From: Mycolicibacterium sp. P9-64
GTDB lineage: Bacteria; Actinomycetota; Actinomycetes; Mycobacteriales; Mycobacteriaceae
Length of the DNA stretch: 64,000 nt
Direction of reading: 5' to 3'
Assembly (NCBI RefSeq): GCF_008329605.1
Contig: NZ_NPKO01000002.1
Coordinates: 1-64,000 of the forward strand
Shown here piece by piece: positions 32,866 through 41,075 of the stretch. The notes beneath the pieces are model-generated. The model was given only the letters and a program-made list of their open reading frames with translations, did no database searches and was not told the origin of the DNA. Numbering within the stretch: the first letter of the stretch is position 1; each line of letters starts with the position of its first letter. The position numbers and the translations under genes were made by a program.

Positions 32866-33713
32866 TGGACATTGAGATGCTCGACGGCATCCTCACCCGC
32901 TATGAGGTCACCGGTACGGGGCCCCCGCTGTTGATGTTCTCGCCGGGTGGATTCAATGCCGCGCTGGAGAACTGGCGAACCCACGGGTTGTATCGCCGTA
33001 CCGGCATGCTCGACCAACTACGTGAGCGGTTCACCTGCATCACGTTCGACAAGCGCGAGTCCGGGCAATCCGGCGGCAGGGTGGAACGGATCGGCTGGGC
33101 GGACTACGTCGACCAGGGGCTCGCGCTGGCCGACCACCTCGGCCTCGACCGGGTGCACGTGATGGGCGGGTGCGTTGGCTGCTCGATCGCCGCAGGCATG
33201 GCCGTGGCCGATCCCGCGCGGGTGTCGGCGATGGTGTTGTTCTCACCGGCAGGCGGTGTGCGATACCGCATGAAGCAACACACGCGCTTCGCCAGCCACC
33301 AGGCCTTCGTCGATGCCGAGGGACTGGCAGCCGTGATCGAGTTGGCGGAGCAGACCGATGCGGGCTTCTCCGACGACGGCAGGGTGGGGCCGTGGGTGTC
33401 GGTACTGCGCTCCGATCCCGCGTTCGCCGAGCAGTATCGCGAACTGGATCTCGACTGGTATCAGCGGGCGGTCGCCGGCACGGCGCGATTGCTGTTCGAC
33501 CGCGACACCGTCCCGGGTGTCGAGCCGGAAGACCTTCTTGCGCTGGACGTTCCGACGCTCATCGTGCCTGGTGAAGACACCTCGCACGCGCCGTCGGCGG
33601 CCCGCTACCTACAGGAGTGCCTACCGTTGGCGCAGTACTGGGACGTGCCCGTCGCTGCGCAGACGGCGGAGACCGCGCCAGCGCGGGTCATCGACTTCCT
33701 GACGTCAGTCTGA
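32865..33713 (+). CDS. Alpha/beta hydrolase with a Cys nucleophile
   Basis: A 282-residue alpha/beta hydrolase. The oxyanion segment is FSPGGFN and the nucleophile elbow reads GGCVGCS, so the position normally Ser in GxSxG is Cys103. The acid and His are likely in the VPGEDTSHAP segment. A Cys nucleophile in this fold recalls dienelactone hydrolase, which acts on lactones from aromatic breakdown, although the overall sequence is of the general hydrolase type. The start overlaps the PanB-like stop (TGATG), and its end overlaps the convergent GntR gene by 9 bases. Confidence 0.82.
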   Translation: MDIEMLDGILTRYEVTGTGPPLLMFSPGGFNAALENWRTHGLYRRTGMLDQLRERFTCITFDKRESGQSGGRVERIGWADYVDQGLALADHLGLDRVHVMGGCVGCSIAAGMAVADPARVSAMVLFSPAGGVRYRMKQHTRFASHQAFVDAEGLAAVIELAEQTDAGFSDDGRVGPWVSVLRSDPAFAEQYRELDLDWYQRAVAGTARLLFDRDTVPGVEPEDLLALDVPTLIVPGEDTSHAPSAARYLQECLPLAQYWDVPVAAQTAETAPARVIDFLTSV

Positions 33714-34463
33714 TTCCGCGACTTCTTTGTTGATGTGGCGTGCCGTGCGCCCGATGTGAGTGCGCATGACGGCAGTGGCCTTCTCGACGTCGCCCTTGCT
33801 CACCGCGACCACGAACTGGCGGTGCTCACGATTGCCCTTGATGCCCATCTCGGGGTGCACGTCCTTGACGTGCTGCAGCGACATCAGCGTCGGGCCGTGA
33901 AAGGACTCGGCCAGCATGACGATGGCGCCGTTGTGGGTGGACTGTGCCACCCGACCGTGGAACTCGGCCGAAAGTGCCATCGGGTAAGTGCCATTCGCCA
34001 ACGCGGCGTCGCCACGGTCGCAGATCTCGAGCAGCGCGTCGATGTCCTCCTTGGTGGCCCGGTCGCACACCAGCGGAATGATGCCCAGCTCGAGCACCTG
34101 CCGCGCTTCGGTCACCTCGCGTGCGGTGATCGTCGACATGGTGATCAGGTCGACGATGCCGTCGCCGACGCGCTTGCTCGTCGGTGCGGTGACGAACGCG
34201 CCGCCGCGAGCGCCCACCTTGATCCTGACCATCCCGTTGGCCTCGAGGCCGCGCAACGCCTCGCGCACCGTGACGCGGCTGACGCCAAACTTCTCGCCGA
34301 GCTCCCGCTCCGCGGGCAATCGGTCGCCCGCCTTGAGCGAGCCATCCCTGATCAGAAGACGAATCTGATCGACGATCAGCTCCGATGCCCGTCCGGAGAC
34401 GACGCGGGAGAAGATGTCCTCCCCCGCGGCATGAGGCGACTCGACGGTGCCTTCTGATGTCAT
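33705..34463 (-). CDS. GntR-family regulator, FadR subfamily (FCD domain), likely regulator of the cluster
   Basis: A 252-residue protein with a winged helix at about 25-90 (LKAGDRLPAERELGEKFGVSRVTVREALRGLEANG) and an all-helical FCD ligand domain. The FCD metal/ligand residues are partly visible: AEFHGRVAQSTHN and EHRQFVVAVSKGD. FadR-subfamily proteins such as PdhR and LldR bind TGGTNNNACCA-type sites, exactly the motif repeated in front of the 7.1-34.5 kb units. It lies at the end of the cluster. The ligand is probably the substrate or an acid intermediate. Confidence 0.9.
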   Translation of the reverse strand: MTSEGTVESPHAAGEDIFSRVVSGRASELIVDQIRLLIRDGSLKAGDRLPAERELGEKFGVSRVTVREALRGLEANGMVRIKVGARGGAFVTAPTSKRVGDGIVDLITMSTITAREVTEARQVLELGIIPLVCDRATKEDIDALLEICDRGDAALANGTYPMALSAEFHGRVAQSTHNGAIVMLAESFHGPTLMSLQHVKDVHPEMGIKGNREHRQFVVAVSKGDVEKATAVMRTHIGRTARHINKEVAESD

Positions 34464-34465
34464 GG

Positions 34466-34490
34466 ACCAATGATAAAGCCACCAGACCAT
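34466..34490. promoter_or_regulatory. Direct operator half-sites at the GntR start
   Basis: ACCAA (34466-34470) and GACCAT (34485-34490) are half-sites of the cluster operator, as direct repeats about 20 bases apart just upstream of the GntR ATG. They may give weak autoregulation; there is no full palindrome. Confidence 0.3.
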
Positions 34491-34533
34491 CGACGGTTGG
34501 CTCCCGCGCGGACTGCCTCCGAAAGTGCGAAGG

Positions 34534-36243
34534 TTAGGAGGCCTGGTAGACGGTAGTACCGCCGACGATCGTCTGGACCGGTACGACGGTCCCGATGTCC
34601 TCGGCAGCGAAGACGTCCTGGTCAAGGACGACGAGGTCGGCCAGCATGCCAACGGCGATCCGGCCGGTTCGGTCCTGGCCGTTGGCGTGGGCCGACCCCG
34701 CGGTGTAGGCGTGGATGGCCGATTGCAGCGTGATGGCCTCCGCAGCCTGCAGTGGCGTGTCGAACACACCGTCGCCGATGGCGTGCGGATCGGCGCGCGT
34801 CCCGGTGCGGTGCACGGCGGTATGGATGGCCCACAGCGGATTGGGGTCGGTCACCGGCCAGTCGCTGCCCATCGCCAGCGTGCCACCGTGGCGCTGAATG
34901 GATCCGAACGGGAAGTGCCACCGTTCCCGCTCTGGCCCGAGCAGTGGCAGCTTGCGCTCGACGATCTCCCTGTCCCGCCGAGCCCACAGTGCCTGGATGT
35001 TGGCGATGACGCCGAGCTGGCCGAATCGCGGAATGTCGTCGGGATCGACGACGTCGAGGTGGGCGATCTGGTGGCGGCCGTCGAACCCCGGGTGTTGCGC
35101 GACGGCGTGTGCGAGGGCGTCGAGGCATTCCCGCACGGCCCGGTCGCCGACGGCGTGCATGTGGATGCCGAACCGTTCGTCTGCGAGCAGTGCGGTCACG
35201 TCGCGCAGTTCGTCGGGTGCGATGAACGACTGGCCACTGGCGGTGTCGTGACCGGCAACGGCACGGTACGGAGCCAGCATCGCGGCCGTGCAGTTCTCAC
35301 AGATGCCGTCCTGCATGACCTTCACCATGCTCGCCGTGAACCGTGAATGCCCAGGGGCGAGCGAAGCGACGGGGAAGGCAGATGTCAGCTCGCGGCGTGC
35401 GCGCAGGTGGTCGATCTGCTCGAGGCCGCGGTCGGCCTCCCACCAGAGCGCGCCCACGACACGGGCGGTCAGCTCGCCTGCCTCGTCGGCGTCGACGTAG
35501 GTGGTGAAGTTGTCCTTCAGACCGAAGAATTCGGCACCCACCGCGGCGTCCTGCCAGCCCGTCACGCCTACGGAGTGCAGCTTGCGTTGCGCTTCGAGCA
35601 GCGCGCGACGCATGAACTCCGGTGTCACCGCGGGGATCAGTTCGTTGACGGCGTCTCCACCGCGGTCCAGCAGCATTCCGGACGGCTCGCCACCGTGCTC
35701 GCGAACGATGCGCCCACCGGCGGGATCCGTAGTGGTCGAGGAGATTCCGGCCAGCTCGAGCGCGCGCGAGTTCACCCATGCGCCGTGATAGTCGTGGCTC
35801 GTCATGATGACCGGCCGATCGGAGACGATCGCGTCGATGTCGTGGCGGGTGGGGAACCCATCTCCGAAGGCGTCGCCGTACCAGCCGGCACCTGCGATGA
35901 CGGATTCGTCCTGGTGTCGTGCCGCGTAATCGGCAATGGCGGCAAGGTAGGCACTGCGATCGTGGGGCAGACCTGACAGGTCGCAGCGCAGCGCAGACAT
36001 CCCCGCAGCGACCGGATGGGCGTGCGCGTCGATGAAGCCTGGAAGCAGGCTGGCACCACCGAGATCGGTGATTTCCGTGTGCCTTCCGATCATGTCGCGG
36101 TCGACGCCGCGGCCCACGCCAACGATGAGGCCGTCGTGCACTGCGACGGTATCGGCGGGATCGGCCCCGGCAGCCTGAAATACGGCGGCGTTGGTGAAGA
36201 TGCGGTCGGCGATCTTGCGGACGCGAGGAGCAGAACTAACCAT
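34534..36243 (-). CDS. Amidohydrolase family 3 protein (YtcJ-like)
   Basis: A 569-residue metal-dependent hydrolase of the amidohydrolase 3 group. The first metal motif is GFIDAHAHPV, and HMHAVGDRA and QIAHLDVV carry further ligands; the C-terminal MGSDWPVTDPNPLW is typical. It hydrolyses a C-N bond in a cyclic or linear amide, but the substrate is open. It is the last gene of the minus-strand operon that begins with the dimethylamine-dehydrogenase-like gene at 43189; 5 bases separate it from the GMC oxidoreductase gene. Confidence 0.85.
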   Translation of the reverse strand: MVSSAPRVRKIADRIFTNAAVFQAAGADPADTVAVHDGLIVGVGRGVDRDMIGRHTEITDLGGASLLPGFIDAHAHPVAAGMSALRCDLSGLPHDRSAYLAAIADYAARHQDESVIAGAGWYGDAFGDGFPTRHDIDAIVSDRPVIMTSHDYHGAWVNSRALELAGISSTTTDPAGGRIVREHGGEPSGMLLDRGGDAVNELIPAVTPEFMRRALLEAQRKLHSVGVTGWQDAAVGAEFFGLKDNFTTYVDADEAGELTARVVGALWWEADRGLEQIDHLRARRELTSAFPVASLAPGHSRFTASMVKVMQDGICENCTAAMLAPYRAVAGHDTASGQSFIAPDELRDVTALLADERFGIHMHAVGDRAVRECLDALAHAVAQHPGFDGRHQIAHLDVVDPDDIPRFGQLGVIANIQALWARRDREIVERKLPLLGPERERWHFPFGSIQRHGGTLAMGSDWPVTDPNPLWAIHTAVHRTGTRADPHAIGDGVFDTPLQAAEAITLQSAIHAYTAGSAHANGQDRTGRIAVGMLADLVVLDQDVFAAEDIGTVVPVQTIVGGTTVYQAS

Positions 36244-36248
36244 GGAGG

Positions 36249-37775
36249 CTAGCGATCTGCCAGCATCATGGCGGAGGCGTGCTCGGCCACCGCCATGATG
36301 GTGCCCACCGGGTTGACCGACGGGATGGTGGGGAACACCGAGGCGTCCACGACCCGCACGCCCCGAACGCCGCGGACCCGCAGGCGGGAATCGCACACGG
36401 CCAGTGGGTCGTCGTCGGCGCCCATCCGGCAGGTGCCCGAGACGTGGTAGACCGTCTGATGGGTGGCGCGCAGTGCTTCTGACAGCTCGTCGTCGGATTG
36501 CGCGTCCGGTCCCGGAAAGACCTCGCGGACCAGCCAATCCGCCATCGGTGTCGTCGCGGCGATGCGGCGGGCCAGCCGGATGCCGGCGATCAGCACGTCT
36601 TCGTCATGGCCATCGGGGTCGGTGAAGTAGCGGTAGTCGATCGACGGTGCGCTTGCGGGATCGGCGGAGGTGATCCACACCCGTCCGCGGCTACGCGGTT
36701 TGGCCACGTTGGGTGCGATCGACACGATGCGCTCGGGCATCGCGACGCCACGCGCGACTGCGTGGTCGGCGACGGCCTCGACGGGGAAGTGCATCAACAC
36801 GTCGGGTCGCGCGGGACCGTCTGCTGAAAGCCGCACGGCGGCACCGGCATCCCAGCCCGTCGCGCAGGTGTCGGGGACGTCCGCGCCTGCCTCCCAGACG
36901 ATCAGCCCCTCGGCGTGATCCATCAGGTTCTCGCCGACTCCAGGCGAGGGCACCAGCGCCGGCACGCCCGCGGCCTCGAGCACGTCGGCGGGTCCGATCC
37001 CCGACAGCTGCAGTAGCTTTGGTGAGTCGATGGCCCCGCAGCACACGATCACCTCGCGATCGGCGCGGAACTCCCGCAGGTTGCCGTCGTCGTCGCGGGC
37101 GAGCACCCCGACGGCCGTGCCGTTCTCGATGAGGATCCGCTGGGCGTGCAGTCCGTGCTCGACGACGAGGTTGTCACGAGAGGCGATGGCGTCGTGCAGG
37201 TAGTGCACCGAGGTCGACGACCGCAGGTGGCTCTCCGGGGTGTAGCCGATCTCGAAGAAACCTGCGCCGACACCGGTGGCGGCGAAGTCGGGATCGGAGT
37301 TCCAGGCTCGGCGGGCGGGTAGGTCCAACGCCCGCCGAGCGGAGTCGACGACGTCGTTGACGTAGGGGTTGCGATGCTCGTCGGCGACCGGCTGCACGGG
37401 CGCGAGGATCCGGTCGTAGGCGTCGTGCACCGTAGCGACGTCCCAGCCCGTGACGCCGAGCGCGGCCCAGTCGTCGAGGTCAGCGGGTAGCGGCCGCCAC
37501 GTGATCATCGTGTTGGCCGTCGAACAGCCACCAAGGATCCGCATTCTGGCCTGCCGGATACCGGAGTTCCCGCGCTCCTGCGGAACGCTGCGGTAGTCGA
37601 GGTCGTACTCGGTCTCCAACATCTCCGCCCAGCGCCGGATGTCGCGCGCTCGCGGCTCGTCCCGATCGGACGGGCCCGCCTCGAGCACGGTGACGGCGAC
37701 GGCGGGGTCCTCCGAAAGCCGTGACGCCACGATGCAGCCGGCAGTTCCGCCGCCGACGATCAGATAGTCGGTCAC
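36249..37775 (-). CDS. GMC-family FAD oxidoreductase (choline-dehydrogenase-like)
   Basis: A 508-residue FAD enzyme that starts with DYLIVGGGTAGCIVASRL and has the GMC signature GGCSTANTMI after residue 80, and a C-terminal HVSGTCRMG and NPVGTIMAVAEHA, with the catalytic His and Asn. It oxidises an alcohol to an aldehyde, which the aldehyde dehydrogenase of the same operon could carry further. It uses a GTG start, overlapping the permease stop codon by 4 bases. Confidence 0.9.
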   Translation of the reverse strand: MTDYLIVGGGTAGCIVASRLSEDPAVAVTVLEAGPSDRDEPRARDIRRWAEMLETEYDLDYRSVPQERGNSGIRQARMRILGGCSTANTMITWRPLPADLDDWAALGVTGWDVATVHDAYDRILAPVQPVADEHRNPYVNDVVDSARRALDLPARRAWNSDPDFAATGVGAGFFEIGYTPESHLRSSTSVHYLHDAIASRDNLVVEHGLHAQRILIENGTAVGVLARDDDGNLREFRADREVIVCCGAIDSPKLLQLSGIGPADVLEAAGVPALVPSPGVGENLMDHAEGLIVWEAGADVPDTCATGWDAGAAVRLSADGPARPDVLMHFPVEAVADHAVARGVAMPERIVSIAPNVAKPRSRGRVWITSADPASAPSIDYRYFTDPDGHDEDVLIAGIRLARRIAATTPMADWLVREVFPGPDAQSDDELSEALRATHQTVYHVSGTCRMGADDDPLAVCDSRLRVRGVRGVRVVDASVFPTIPSVNPVGTIMAVAEHASAMMLADR

Positions 37776-39196
37776 GCGACCGCCGCGGCGGGACGCGACG
37801 CGGCTACCTTCGGCCGCATCAGCACGTAGTACAGCGGGCAGATGACGGCCAGTCCGACGATCCAGGAGATGTCGACACCGCCGAGTGCCGTGGCGATGAA
37901 GCCGGTGAACAGCGTGGTCGACAGGAACGGGATCTGTACGCCGATCCCGATGAAGTAGCAGGCGATGGCGGTCCAGTTGAACCGCCCGTACCTGCCGCCG
38001 TCGCGTTCGAACAACGAGTCGATGTCGTACACACCGTGCCGAAGCAGGTAGTAGTCGACGAGGTTGACGGCGGTCCAGGGAATCAGGACACAGAGCAGCA
38101 GCGCAAGGAAGTTGGCGTAGTTTGCCAGGAAGTCCTCGGCGCTGACCAGTGCCGGGATGATCGCGATGACGAACAACACGATCGCAGTCGCCGCGCGGCT
38201 GCCCGCGCCCGGCCGCCACCGCGGAAACAGGCTCTGGCCCACCGTGATCGAGGACAGTGCGCCGCAGTAGAGGTTCATCGCGTTGGTGGCGGTGATGCCG
38301 ATCGCGAAGATGGCGAACACGCCGGTGCTGACACCGCGGGTCAGGGTGGACAGCCCGTCGAGGGTGTCGTCGCCGGGCAGCGCCGCACCGACCAGCACGC
38401 CGAGCAGCATCGGCAGCACCGAGCCGAGAACGCAGCCTGCATAGGTGCCCCAGAACGCGGCGCGCTGGCCGGTGTCCTTGGGCATGTAGCGGGTGTAGTC
38501 CGAAACATAAGGCGCATAGGCGATCTGCCATAGCGCGGCCACCGAGAGCGTGGCCATGAAACCGGCCCAGCTGAAGCCGCTGGTGTGCCAGGTCTCCGCG
38601 GGGACGCCGTTCACCCCGACCATCCAGACGAACGCGACGATCAGTGCACCGCCCGCGACGACGGACAGGACGGCTGCGACATTGTGGATGAGCCGGTAGC
38701 CGACGATCGTGGCGACGACACTGATCAGGCCGATGATGGTGATCGACCAGTTGACCGGCAGCCCCGTCACCTTCGCCAGCGCCTGACCACCGAGCACGGC
38801 GTTCGAGGCGAAGAAGCCCAGGTACATGAACACCACCAGCACGACCACCAGAAGGCTGCCGTACGAGCCGAACTGGGCCCGAGTCTGCAGCATCTGGGGC
38901 ACGCCCATCTGCGGACCCTGCGCGGCGTGCAGCGCCATCACGATGCCGCCGATGACGTTGCCGAGCACGATCGCCAACACGCCTGCCCACAGCGGCAGCC
39001 CGAACACCGTGGTGGCAAGCGCGCCGGTGATGATGGTCAGCAGCATGATGTTGGAGCCGAACCAGACGGTGAACAGGTCGCGCGCGCGGCCGTGGCGTTC
39101 ATCGACGGGAACATGCTCGATGGTGCGCTGCTCGACGGGTGCTGACACCGAGGCTCCGTCGACTCCCCGTCGCTTCGCTCGCCCTAGTTCGTTCAT
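37772..39196 (-). CDS. NCS1-family permease (cytosine/purine/allantoin type)
   Basis: A 474-residue protein with about 12 membrane segments. The segments FTVWFGSNIML, MGVPQMLQTRAQFG and YVSDYTRYMPKDT are the family's substrate-site pieces (TM1, TM3 and the SDYTRY of TM6). NCS1 proteins import nucleobases, allantoin, hydantoins or thiamine; the operon suggests a small nitrogen compound. An ATG at 39208 would add 4 residues; 39196 has GGGAAG at a good distance. Confidence 0.88.
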   Translation of the reverse strand: MNELGRAKRRGVDGASVSAPVEQRTIEHVPVDERHGRARDLFTVWFGSNIMLLTIITGALATTVFGLPLWAGVLAIVLGNVIGGIVMALHAAQGPQMGVPQMLQTRAQFGSYGSLLVVVLVVFMYLGFFASNAVLGGQALAKVTGLPVNWSITIIGLISVVATIVGYRLIHNVAAVLSVVAGGALIVAFVWMVGVNGVPAETWHTSGFSWAGFMATLSVAALWQIAYAPYVSDYTRYMPKDTGQRAAFWGTYAGCVLGSVLPMLLGVLVGAALPGDDTLDGLSTLTRGVSTGVFAIFAIGITATNAMNLYCGALSSITVGQSLFPRWRPGAGSRAATAIVLFVIAIIPALVSAEDFLANYANFLALLLCVLIPWTAVNLVDYYLLRHGVYDIDSLFERDGGRYGRFNWTAIACYFIGIGVQIPFLSTTLFTGFIATALGGVDISWIVGLAVICPLYYVLMRPKVAASRPAAAVA

Positions 39197-39208
39197 CTGA
39201 CTTCCCAT

Positions 39209-40690
39209 CTACAGTGCGATCCACGTGGTCTTGAGACCGGTGTACTTCTCGAGTGCATGCAGGGACAGGTCCCGGCCGAAACCGGATTGCTTGAAGCCGC
39301 CGAATGGCGTCTGAGCGCTCAACGCGTCGACGGTGTTCACCGAGACGGTGCCCGCCCGCAGGGCCGCAGAGACGCGGTGGGCACGGGACAGGTCGCGGGT
39401 CCACACCGATGCGGCGAGTCCGTAGACGGTGTCGTTGGCCAAGGCGATCGCCTCTGCCTCTTCGGAGAACGTTTGTACCGCAAGCACCGGACCGAACACC
39501 TCGTCGGTGATGAGCTCGGCGGCCGGCGCGAGGTTCGTGACGATGGTCGGCGCCACGAAACAGCCACGGCCATCGACGGTCTCGCGGGTACCGCCGATGA
39601 GAATCTCGCCGTCGGCACGGGCCCGTTCGATGAATCCGACGACACGCCGGGTGTGCAACTCGTCGACGAGGGCGCCAAGCGTCGATGCGGGGTCGAGCGG
39701 ATTGCCTGGCCGAACGTCGGCGGTGCGCCTCACCAGCTCGGAGAGAAACTCCTCGGCGATCGAGCTGTGCAGCAGCAGACGCGAGTTCGACGAGCACACC
39801 GCGCCCTGGTTGTAGAACGCGCCGAAGATGGCCTTGTCCACCGCGGCATCCAGATCGGCGTCGTCGAACACCACGTTCGGGCTCTTGCCGCCGCACTCCA
39901 GCCAGACCTGCTTGGCGTTGGAGTCCGCGGCGTAGCGGAGGAACCGCTTACCGGTCTCGGTGGATCCGGTGAAGGCGATGACGTCGACGTCGGGGTGCAG
40001 GCCGAGGGCTGCACCTGCCGTCGGGCCGAGTCCGGGTACGACGTTGAGCACGCCCTCCGGCACGCCCGCCTCGACGGCGAGCTCGGCGAGCCGCACCGAT
40101 GACAGTGGTGCCTGCTCAGCCGGTTTCAGCACGACGGAGTTGCCTGCAGCCAGCGCGGGCGCCAGCTTCCACACGGCGAGATCAAGCGGGAAGTTCCACG
40201 GCGTCACGGCACCGACCACGCCGAGCGGCTCCCTGGTCACCAACGCCAGATTGCCCGGCTCGGTGGGAGCGATCTCGCCGCCCTGTTTGTCGATCGCCTC
40301 GCCGTAGAACGCGAAGAGGTCTGCGGCAGACGGGACGTCGACGGTATGCGCCTCGGTGACCAGCTTGCCCATGTCCATCGAGTCCAGCAGCGCTAGCTCG
40401 TGGGCGTTGTCGTTGATCAGCTCGGCGAGGCGCTGCATGACGCGCTTGCGGTGCGACGGCGAGGTCCGCGACCAGACGCCCGACTCGAAGGCGGCCCGCC
40501 CCGAGGCCACGGCCACGTCGACGTCCTCCTCCCCTGCCGACGACACCTCGGCGATCAGCTCACCGGTGGCGGGGTTTATCGAATCGAACGTCGCGCCGGA
40601 CAGCGCCGCCCGGTACTTGCCGTCGATGAAGACCTCGGTGCGCGGGACGAGATCGCCTGCGAGCCGGGTCCAGTCGTCGAGCGTGGTCAT
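39209..40690 (-). CDS. NAD(P)-dependent aldehyde dehydrogenase (PuuC/betaine-aldehyde-like)
   Basis: A 493-residue aldehyde dehydrogenase with Asn166 (TPWNFP), Glu265 (LECGGKSPN) and the catalytic Cys299 (NQGAVCSS). The sequence resembles gamma-glutamyl-gamma-aminobutyraldehyde dehydrogenase and related amino-aldehyde enzymes. It would oxidise an aldehyde made by the amine dehydrogenase or the GMC enzyme of this operon to the acid. It starts 10 bases after the cupin gene. Confidence 0.92.
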   Translation of the reverse strand: MTTLDDWTRLAGDLVPRTEVFIDGKYRAALSGATFDSINPATGELIAEVSSAGEEDVDVAVASGRAAFESGVWSRTSPSHRKRVMQRLAELINDNAHELALLDSMDMGKLVTEAHTVDVPSAADLFAFYGEAIDKQGGEIAPTEPGNLALVTREPLGVVGAVTPWNFPLDLAVWKLAPALAAGNSVVLKPAEQAPLSSVRLAELAVEAGVPEGVLNVVPGLGPTAGAALGLHPDVDVIAFTGSTETGKRFLRYAADSNAKQVWLECGGKSPNVVFDDADLDAAVDKAIFGAFYNQGAVCSSNSRLLLHSSIAEEFLSELVRRTADVRPGNPLDPASTLGALVDELHTRRVVGFIERARADGEILIGGTRETVDGRGCFVAPTIVTNLAPAAELITDEVFGPVLAVQTFSEEAEAIALANDTVYGLAASVWTRDLSRAHRVSAALRAGTVSVNTVDALSAQTPFGGFKQSGFGRDLSLHALEKYTGLKTTWIAL

Positions 40691-40700
40691 GTGCTGCCTC

Positions 40701-41075
40701 TCAGGGGACGTAGATCGCGAACTGCTTGACCAGTGGCTCGGTCACCCGGTATTCGCCGCGCCACCCCTTGGTCAGGGTGAACGAGTCGCCCGGGCCGAAG
40801 ACATGAGCGACGCCGTCGGCGCCCGTCAGGGTGACCGAACCCTCGAGCACCCTGGTGTATTCGTCTCCCGGGTAGCTCTCGATGAACTCGGCGTAGGGCT
40901 CGGCCTGCCACGAACCGACGGTGAACTTGTCGTCGGCGCTGCTCAGGTGCACCGCCTCCTGCTCGGCAGGATCGCCCTCCTTCAAGGTCTCGGCGGTGAC
41001 GTAACTGCTTGGCGACATGGTGACATCGGAACCAACGGGGATGGCGCTGACTTCAGACAAGGCGGTTCTCCTCAT
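40701..41075 (-). CDS. Small single-domain cupin (DUF861 type)
   Basis: A 124-residue single cupin of the DUF861/ureidoglycine-aminohydrolase-like group. The sequence WQAEPYAEFIESYPGDEYTRVLEGSVTLTGADG lacks the HxH pair of typical cupins but keeps the Tyr/Glu pattern of this group, and ends with TKGWRGEYRVTEP. It overlaps the flavoprotein gene by 4 bases. It may bind or stabilise an intermediate of the amine pathway; the exact role is unknown. Confidence 0.8.
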   Translation of the reverse strand: MRRTALSEVSAIPVGSDVTMSPSSYVTAETLKEGDPAEQEAVHLSSADDKFTVGSWQAEPYAEFIESYPGDEYTRVLEGSVTLTGADGVAHVFGPGDSFTLTKGWRGEYRVTEPLVKQFAIYVP

